20,374 nt of DNA from a virus: the IMG/VR virus record IMGVR_UViG_3300005917_000028, positions 1-20,374 of that record; one strand, given 5' to 3'. The position numbers and the translations under genes are program-made. The notes beneath the pieces are model-generated. The model saw only the letters and a program-made list of their open reading frames with translations, was not told where the DNA came from and did not search any database. How positions within the stretch are numbered: position 1 is the stretch's first letter; every line of letters begins with the position of its first letter. Of this stretch, positions 15,052 through 20,374 are shown one piece after another.

Positions 15052-16586
15052 TGAGCGAACTTACTGGATGGTGGAAAGGTGAGAACAACACTATTGATTC
15101 TCTTGGTGGTGTATCATTAGAACTTAGATCTTATTCTGGTTATGATCCTAGATATGCTGATGGAATTGATAATAAATGTTTTAGATTAACTTCAGCTCTT
15201 GGATCTTCTAATGAACTTACTTTACCATATCAAACATCAACTAATCTTACTAACTCTAGAATGTGGGTATTAGAGTGTTATATTAAAGCTGAATCGGCTT
15301 CTCATTTTGAGATATTTAATATATATGATCCGAGTGGATCTGACTATATTGAAGCAACAATGAATGTAAATGATGGATCTATAGAAATTTTCGATCAAGG
15401 AACATTTGATTTTTATTTTGAAAATCTTAATTTTCAAATAAATACTTGGTATAAAATAAAAATTATATATAGATCAAATACATGGAAATTATATATTAAT
15501 GATATAGAAAAAATTGCAACAGGTAGCGCTATTGGATATATAAACGAGCATGATTATATTATTTTATTAGCAGCAGTTCAATGGAATTCTGGTACTATTT
15601 ATATTGACGAGATAAAAATATATAGCGGGAAAGTAGTACCCCCCGTGCCGCAGGGTACCCACAGTGTAAGTCTTATCAAACGTAAAGAGCTACTTGGCTT
15701 TAAGTTAGAAAGTATACCGGGGGTTCGAGAAGTAATCATACAAGAGGATTACCAGCAACAAATTTACGATATAAAAATCGTTCCCGATATTGAATCATAT
15801 ATCCAGAATGTCAACAGTGGTGATTTTTCTAGCTGGCCTTCGATCGCTGGGAGAAGGTCTTGCGCTGTGAATTTCAAGGTGGATTTGTACGAAGATTCTC
15901 CCGCACCAGCGTACTTTGACTTCTTTAAGGCGTGCGGGTGGGAACAAACGATACATGGTGCTGCTGGTTCATCTGTAAAGCCCAACGATTCGTGTAATAA
16001 TGTAACGGCGACAATTGAGGTAGCAATTGAACAAGAGGGCACTGCACCAAAGCAGCTTATTTACAGATCAGTTGGTAGTATGGGTAATGTTAAATTATCG
16101 GGGGAAGTTGGCAAGCCGGTAGTGGCGGAATTTTCTTTTATCGGTTCCTTAGAGTCTATACAAACAAGGCAATACGCCGACAGAATTACTATTGGTTCCG
16201 TAGTTGACATAGTACCACCAGTACTTTTAGGGTTCGTCGCACAGCTATACGAAACAGACATTCTTTTGGATAGTTTTGAAATATCAAGCAATGAGGTGGT
16301 GAACCTTTTTACAAATTGTTCGTCGGTAGCAGGGTACGATGGATCACGAGTTATTGATCGGGCCATCCATGGATCATTAAATTTACAAGGTGACACCGTT
16401 TTTCATACCGATATTGAAAGCAGGGTAGAACGAAATTACTCAGGTAATTTTATTTTGATTGGTAGCAATTTATCAATTAGAATGCCTATTTTACAAGTGA
16501 TAAGTTCTAATGATGAATTCACAAAGTTAGACTTTATGGTTATAGATAATGATCTAAAAGTGCTTTGGGGTACTGATACCCATTGA
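15051..16586 (+). CDS. LamG-like domain fused to a second tail-tube-like protein
   Basis: The start overlaps the tape measure stop (TAATG). The 511-residue product has two parts. Residues 1-192 look like a LamG/concanavalin-type lectin fold: GWWKGENNTIDSLGG, YADGIDNKCFRL, a FEIFNIYDPSGSDYIEA strand pair, and NTWYKIKIIYRSNTWKLYIN leading to IYIDEIKIYSG. Residues 193-207 are a Pro-rich linker (VVPPVPQG). Residues 208-511 are a divergent copy of the tail tube protein at 11071-12048. The LamG DNA (15051-15626) is very AT-rich (hand counts: 7 of 60 G+C at 15421-15480, 17 of 60 at 15121-15180) and all five of its Arg codons are AGA, unlike the rest, which suggests a separate origin. It is probably a minor tail protein displaying a carbohydrate-binding domain. 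Confidence 0.72.
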   Translation: MSELTGWWKGENNTIDSLGGVSLELRSYSGYDPRYADGIDNKCFRLTSALGSSNELTLPYQTSTNLTNSRMWVLECYIKAESASHFEIFNIYDPSGSDYIEATMNVNDGSIEIFDQGTFDFYFENLNFQINTWYKIKIIYRSNTWKLYINDIEKIATGSAIGYINEHDYIILLAAVQWNSGTIYIDEIKIYSGKVVPPVPQGTHSVSLIKRKELLGFKLESIPGVREVIIQEDYQQQIYDIKIVPDIESYIQNVNSGDFSSWPSIAGRRSCAVNFKVDLYEDSPAPAYFDFFKACGWEQTIHGAAGSSVKPNDSCNNVTATIEVAIEQEGTAPKQLIYRSVGSMGNVKLSGEVGKPVVAEFSFIGSLESIQTRQYADRITIGSVVDIVPPVLLGFVAQLYETDILLDSFEISSNEVVNLFTNCSSVAGYDGSRVIDRAIHGSLNLQGDTVFHTDIESRVERNYSGNFILIGSNLSIRMPILQVISSNDEFTKLDFMVIDNDLKVLWGTDTH

Positions 16587-16645
16587 CGCCGGTATTATAG
16601 TTAAATGATTATTTGGATTACACGAATAAAGATTCGGGGTATAAA

Positions 16646-17482
16646 ATGGCACCATCAAGCGGGCAAATTTCATTTACGTACGGGGGAACCGAAGTAGCAA
16701 TATCGGCACCAGAATTCGGGTACTCAACAAATATCAAGTTTCCATTCGATTACACGCAGCTTGATGATTCATCGTACGCGTCCCGTGACGAGGGCGCACA
16801 GTACGACAAACGGGTATGCGAATGTTCCATATATCTTACTGTTGATGAACAGGCAGCCCTAAACACCCTGATTCATACCACAGCGCGCGGACAAGACGTT
16901 ATTTTGACTTTGCCTAGCGGTAGCGGCTTCTTTCCTTTCGGTCCGGATAAAGGCGATACAGGCGTCTTTACCGTCGCGATCACGCTTAACGGTACCCCGG
17001 CCATTCAGATGGCGCCTTTTCAGTATTTTAAATGTAGTTTACAGATTATAAATGTTGGTGATTTCCCGTCGTACTCGTTACCTAGCGAGATATCCGAGGG
17101 TTCATTTGTCCTAGGTGACGTAGTTGGGTGCAGAATGCCACAAAATTTATTTGAACCTTTGCAGCGATATTCGATTTCAATTGGAATAACCGAGAGCAAT
17201 AGGTCTGAATACTGGGATCGTGGTTCTGGAGGTGACAATAAAAGAACTGGGTTTGTAATGCAAGCTAACGAAAGTAAAGCCGCCGCTATTGCTTACTACC
17301 TGTCAGCGACGGTCAGGAATGGGGAATTCAGTGTATTTACACCTGATAATTTCTTTATGTTTGGTTCCGACGGTGGATCATCGTCAACGTATACTTGCAT
17401 AATAATAAATAGCACGATTACTATTAAGCACACACGGCATAACGAATACGAATTTTCACTCGAACTCTATGAGGTGGTATAA
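16646..17482 (+). CDS. Distal tail protein with internally duplicated domain
   Basis: The ATG at 16646 has GGGG six bases upstream, in a 59-base gap that is otherwise featureless; an in-frame TTG at 16613 lacks a good site. The 278-residue protein is beta-rich and seems to be a tandem repeat of one domain. Copy 1 (about 8-137) has QYDKRVCEC, TVDEQAALNTL, a TTARGQDVIL strand, FFPFGPDKG and ends CSLQIINV. Copy 2 (about 143-277) has GDNKRTGFV, NESKAAAIAYYL, ATVRNGEFSV, FFMFGSDGG and ends FSLELYEV. Its place between the tape measure block and the large hub protein suggests a distal tail (Dit-like) or tail-hub ring component. I recognise the fold type, not the exact family. Confidence 0.55.
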   Translation: MAPSSGQISFTYGGTEVAISAPEFGYSTNIKFPFDYTQLDDSSYASRDEGAQYDKRVCECSIYLTVDEQAALNTLIHTTARGQDVILTLPSGSGFFPFGPDKGDTGVFTVAITLNGTPAIQMAPFQYFKCSLQIINVGDFPSYSLPSEISEGSFVLGDVVGCRMPQNLFEPLQRYSISIGITESNRSEYWDRGSGGDNKRTGFVMQANESKAAAIAYYLSATVRNGEFSVFTPDNFFMFGSDGGSSSTYTCIIINSTITIKHTRHNEYEFSLELYEVV

Positions 17483-17484
17483 TC

Positions 17485-20223
17485 ATGGGTACAAGGGTAT
17501 TTGGTATAAAAATAATTTTGCAAGATAAAGATAACCCGGTAACTGAAAATACGGGTATCGGACTTTATAGTGTGTCAGGTGAAAATTCAGAGTTCCGATG
17601 GGTACAAAATAGTATTAATGGCGTTACTGATTGGAAAGATCAGGTAATATCCCTGGGTGGAATAAAACCATTTTCTAATGAAATTGACTTACGGCGCGGG
17701 GGGTCAGTGTCTTTCCCTGGTAAAGGTCAAGTAATAGTCAGTAACATAAACAATTTCGCAAGCACTATTTCAGCGCTTGGGATTAACCTAAATGGGCTAC
17801 GCGCCGAAATATGGATCTTTGAGGGGGTAACACCAAGAAGAATCAGGGTTTACAATTGTGAAGAGCCAACATGGGATAGCAGAGAATATTCAATTCCGCT
17901 GAAAGGGATCACCCGAAACGCAAATATTTTGTATCAAGATGATGTGAGTGGGAAAGCCTTTAACAGTACGGCGGTGTATAATAAATTATTTTTAGAATCA
18001 ATCGGGGGTACAATTACCCGAACAAGCATTTGTAAATTTTTAAGATACCAAAATGAACAAGACGACACTACGTATACAAATGAATACTTTAATGGTACAT
18101 ACCCAGAGACTAAAATATTCCCAGTAATTGGACTTACGGCAGACGATAGAACATTTCTTTTTGAACTCCGAGAAACGGCTGCATTTACATCCAAAATACC
18201 CACTGATTGCTATTGCGTCGTTTCTTCTGGTACAGGTATAGATCAAATTCGTAAAGTAGTGGCATTCGGGGCAACCGATCCCGGCGTTGATAGCTACGTT
18301 ATATGCTATTTAGAGTCATATCTTATTACTAGGTTATCAGCTACTAACGATGACACAAGGTCATGGGTACAGTTTTTATACATTGACAGAAATTTCATAG
18401 CTGATAGTTGGCAATTAAAAAGTTTTTTGAATAGTGGCGGTGACGCTACTGTACACCCGCTAGTATACTTGCAAAACGATGAAGACTCTTTAGATAGAGT
18501 ATCTGATTATGGCACAATTATTTCAGGGTCAGGTAATAACAAGTTGTCAATTGCCGGGAGTCAATATGGCACGTCAATTGATAATCTAAAAAGTTTTGTT
18601 ACTTTACCAGTGTCTAACCTTGCGCTTAATACCGCGTTGACCGTGTCATTTGATAGTGAAGACTATGCTAAATTGACTGATGGGCTATACTGCTTAGGTC
18701 TCTATGAGCCAAACACGTCGTTAATTTCCTACGATTTGTCGGGGTTGAGCGCTGCGCACGATAGACAAAAAAATACTTTTGCAATATTAAATTCCACAGC
18801 GCACAATAACACGGTGGGGCAAAGTGCAAGATTGCTATACGTTCTAAATTTTGACAAGCCAGACATAAGCGAAATAAACAACATTGCTAATATTTACATA
18901 GGGGTAAAATTACTAACGCAGAATACGAATAACTATCAACAGACTTTTAGGGTTACCATGAATCGATTTGCGTACGGTCTTGCGGCTGACACAGTCGAAA
19001 CCACAGATTTTACGGACGGTGACAATTTTGACATAGAAAACCAACTAGACCGGTATTGGAGTAATTCACCGGCGACAACGTATGATAAAAATTTTAATGT
19101 AAATTCGAGAACGACCGCTTCTGGGGTTACGACAATTACGGGGCATGACTTCTTTGAATTAGTTGGGTGTACAAAAAATATCTACAATACATTTGTAAAT
19201 GGTACTTTGTATTTATCTTGCACCGCTGACGATACTACGTTGAATTTTGATGCGCCACTTTTTGACCTCTCGATAATCCTGGAACTATCCGATTTATCAA
19301 TGAAATCCATAGTATATTCATCCGTGGCCGGACGTATTTTTTCCGATACATTCGCCGGGAGAAAAACGGCGTCGGATTTGATCGAAAAACCGCAGGATAT
19401 TCTAGAGCATATTTGTCGGTTACAAGATTATCGCGACACTTGCTCCGCCCCCGTGTCAGGGTGGGGTTTACAGTATGCAAGTGAACCATTAGTACACACA
19501 ATCAGTTTCGACCTCACTGATTACTCACTCTACCCAGCAGCGCAATTGTCCGACTATGACGCTGGGTATACTGATGTTATCAAACAAAGCTTATGTCGGG
19601 AATTCAGCATCGCAAACTGGCAAGATTCGAACGGTTATGAAAAGATTATCACGTTACCAACGTACGCACTCACTCCAGCGTACACGGTTACGATGCGCGA
19701 TATACTGGATCGAAACAAGATTAAAATAATTAAACCAAAACAAACAGATATATTCCCCGAGCCATTTGTAAACTATAGTAAAAACGCGGTTACTGGCGAG
19801 TATGAAAAACAAATGACTATTATTAATACCGCAGCGTCAGTTTACAATAGTTCATACGTTAGCGGTATTGACTCAAGTACTGACGCTCAAGAAATTTGGC
19901 AAACTTGTCATTCGTTAGCTTTACAAGTTCACCAAGCTGGAAAACCGCCGAATGATCTTACTGACTTACAATGGGCAAACGGTGCTGGTGGTTATAGCAT
20001 CGCTTTGGCACACTTGAGGTACTGGGTAAACTGGCAAGGACTTGACGAAATAGACTTCCCTGTACATTATAATATCGCCGGATCTTGGCAAGAGTGTACC
20101 CCGGTCAACCTCGTTTTTTCCCACCAGACAAGCAATATCGTTCGATCTGCACTCGTAGAAAATTGCGTCATAAATCCGAATCCACCGTATGATATCATGA
20201 TCAGAGCAGTTTTATACGCATAA
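17485..20223 (+). CDS. Large tail hub / tip protein
   Basis: This 912-residue protein starts 2 bases after the previous stop, with GAGGTGG about 8 bases upstream. The N-terminal part (about 50-150) has SNEIDLRRGGSVSFPGKGQ, VIVSNINNF, LNGLRAEIWIFEGVTPRRIR and YNCEEPTWDSREYSIPLKG, the pattern of phage hub proteins in which a beta region describes a curved segment and its path. The middle is a long beta-rich region with no motif I recognise. The last 250 residues include NWQDSNGYEKIITLPTY and IKPKQTDIFPEPFVNYSKN and end ENCVINPNPPYDIMIRAVLY. It is the largest tail protein and the last coding gene before the regulatory gap, so a baseplate hub or tip role fits. No enzymatic or receptor-binding motif was identified. 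Confidence 0.6.
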   Translation: MGTRVFGIKIILQDKDNPVTENTGIGLYSVSGENSEFRWVQNSINGVTDWKDQVISLGGIKPFSNEIDLRRGGSVSFPGKGQVIVSNINNFASTISALGINLNGLRAEIWIFEGVTPRRIRVYNCEEPTWDSREYSIPLKGITRNANILYQDDVSGKAFNSTAVYNKLFLESIGGTITRTSICKFLRYQNEQDDTTYTNEYFNGTYPETKIFPVIGLTADDRTFLFELRETAAFTSKIPTDCYCVVSSGTGIDQIRKVVAFGATDPGVDSYVICYLESYLITRLSATNDDTRSWVQFLYIDRNFIADSWQLKSFLNSGGDATVHPLVYLQNDEDSLDRVSDYGTIISGSGNNKLSIAGSQYGTSIDNLKSFVTLPVSNLALNTALTVSFDSEDYAKLTDGLYCLGLYEPNTSLISYDLSGLSAAHDRQKNTFAILNSTAHNNTVGQSARLLYVLNFDKPDISEINNIANIYIGVKLLTQNTNNYQQTFRVTMNRFAYGLAADTVETTDFTDGDNFDIENQLDRYWSNSPATTYDKNFNVNSRTTASGVTTITGHDFFELVGCTKNIYNTFVNGTLYLSCTADDTTLNFDAPLFDLSIILELSDLSMKSIVYSSVAGRIFSDTFAGRKTASDLIEKPQDILEHICRLQDYRDTCSAPVSGWGLQYASEPLVHTISFDLTDYSLYPAAQLSDYDAGYTDVIKQSLCREFSIANWQDSNGYEKIITLPTYALTPAYTVTMRDILDRNKIKIIKPKQTDIFPEPFVNYSKNAVTGEYEKQMTIINTAASVYNSSYVSGIDSSTDAQEIWQTCHSLALQVHQAGKPPNDLTDLQWANGAGGYSIALAHLRYWVNWQGLDEIDFPVHYNIAGSWQECTPVNLVFSHQTSNIVRSALVENCVINPNPPYDIMIRAVLYA

Positions 20224-20244
20224 AATAGCCTATAAAAATCAATG

Positions 20245-20254
20245 AGTTATAACT
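20245..20254. repeat. Ten-base perfect palindrome in the intergenic AT-rich stretch
   Basis: AGTTATAACT is its own reverse complement. It lies between TAAAAAT (20233-20239) and ATTTTTA (20255-20261), which also pair with each other over seven AT pairs, so the whole could be a weak hairpin after the hub gene. As a terminator it would be poor because the stem is almost pure AT. Confidence 0.3.
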
Positions 20255-20260
20255 ATTTTT

Positions 20261-20299
20261 ACTTTTTATTAAAAAAGATTTGACTTTTTATTAAAAAGG
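20261..20299. repeat. Two palindromic direct repeats 22 bp apart (possible operators)
   Basis: ACTTTTTATTAAAAA occurs at 20261-20275 and again at 20283-20297. Each copy is itself palindromic: CTTTTT-ATT-AAAAAG is exact at 20284-20298, and the first copy has one extra A. The 22-bp period is about two helical turns, placing both on the same face of the DNA. The second copy overlaps the -35 box and spacer of the promoter at 20280, the usual position for a repressor operator. An AT-rich UP element is the alternative reading. Confidence 0.6.
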
Positions 20300-20308
20300 T
20301 GTTATATT
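20280..20308 (+). promoter_or_regulatory. Sigma70-type promoter for the gene downstream of the window
   Basis: TTGACT (20280-20285) is followed by a 17-base spacer and TATATT (20303-20308), five of six consensus bases in each box. Transcription would start near 20314-20317 and run rightward through an untranslated leader that ends in a ribosome binding site. No comparable promoter was found elsewhere in the window. Confidence 0.75.
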
Positions 20309-20368
20309 TAAGGTGTAGGACATGACAGGGACAGCGAGGCAAACGACCCGCAAACCCAAAACCAAAAA

Positions 20369-20374
20369 AAGGAG
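20369..20374 (+). promoter_or_regulatory. Ribosome binding site for a gene starting just beyond the window
   Basis: AAGGAG is the last hexamer of the window, following an A-rich run (ACCAAAAAAA). With the usual 5-9 base spacing a start codon is expected just past the end. The leader from about 20315 to 20368 carries no open frame that looks coding, so it is a plain untranslated leader as far as can be seen. Confidence 0.6.

Noticed and set aside
20322-20374. Open frame from an ATG at 20322 to the window end (MTGTARQTTRKPK...)
   Set aside because: The ATG would be only 5-8 bases from the predicted transcription start, has no good ribosome binding site, and an AAGGAG at the very end points to a later start outside the window.

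Overview
The window is a late structural gene block of a tailed phage or prophage, almost certainly a long-tailed siphovirus with an HK97-type head. All supported genes lie on the + strand, are tightly packed, and often overlap at ATGA or TAATG junctions. Clear Shine-Dalgarno sequences (AAGGAG, GGAGG) precede most starts, so the host reads SD-led messages. This argues against a Bacteroidota host but does not identify one. No integrase, attachment site, tRNA, rRNA or CRISPR array is visible, so prophage and free phage cannot be told apart.

Layout. Positions 2-916 hold the 3' part of an M64-like (IgA-peptidase family) metalloprotease, unexpected cargo just upstream of the head genes. A possible 32-residue basic peptide (918-1016) follows. 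The head module is a prohead protease with extra C-terminal domains (997-2325), the major capsid protein (2354-3673), a probable head decoration protein (3719-4180), a hairpin terminator (4188-4218), a head-tail connector with an inserted beta module (4234-5073) and a neck/tail-completion protein (5070-5690).

Positions 5680-10591 hold a six-gene cassette placed exactly between the neck protein and the tail terminator. It contains three GT-A-type glycosyltransferase-like proteins, a GT-B-like glycosyltransferase, a radical SAM protein with a SPASM-like cysteine tail, and a SunS-like GT2 enzyme with a TPR-like C-terminal half. Every junction in the cassette overlaps, including both junctions with the structural genes, so it is probably made together with the virion proteins. 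Virion glycosylation or a more elaborate modification is the natural hypothesis, but the substrate is unknown.

The tail module follows: tail terminator (10572-11048), tail tube protein (11071-12048), tail assembly chaperone G and a -1 frameshifted G-T fusion (12048-12491 and 12048-12826), tape measure protein (12829-15051), and a second tail-tube-like protein carrying an N-terminal LamG-like domain whose DNA is strikingly AT-rich (15051-16586). Last come a distal tail protein built from an internal duplication (16646-17482) and a large tail hub/tip protein (17485-20223). The final 151 bases are non-coding and AT-rich. They carry a well-formed sigma70-type promoter overlapped by two palindromic repeats 22 bp apart, and end in a ribosome binding site for a gene beyond the window.

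The most interesting points are the glycosyltransferase/radical SAM cassette, the composition-shifted LamG fusion to a duplicated tail tube protein, the M64 peptidase in the head operon, and the frameshift site. All function calls come from reading motifs, gene order and length by eye; no database search was possible.
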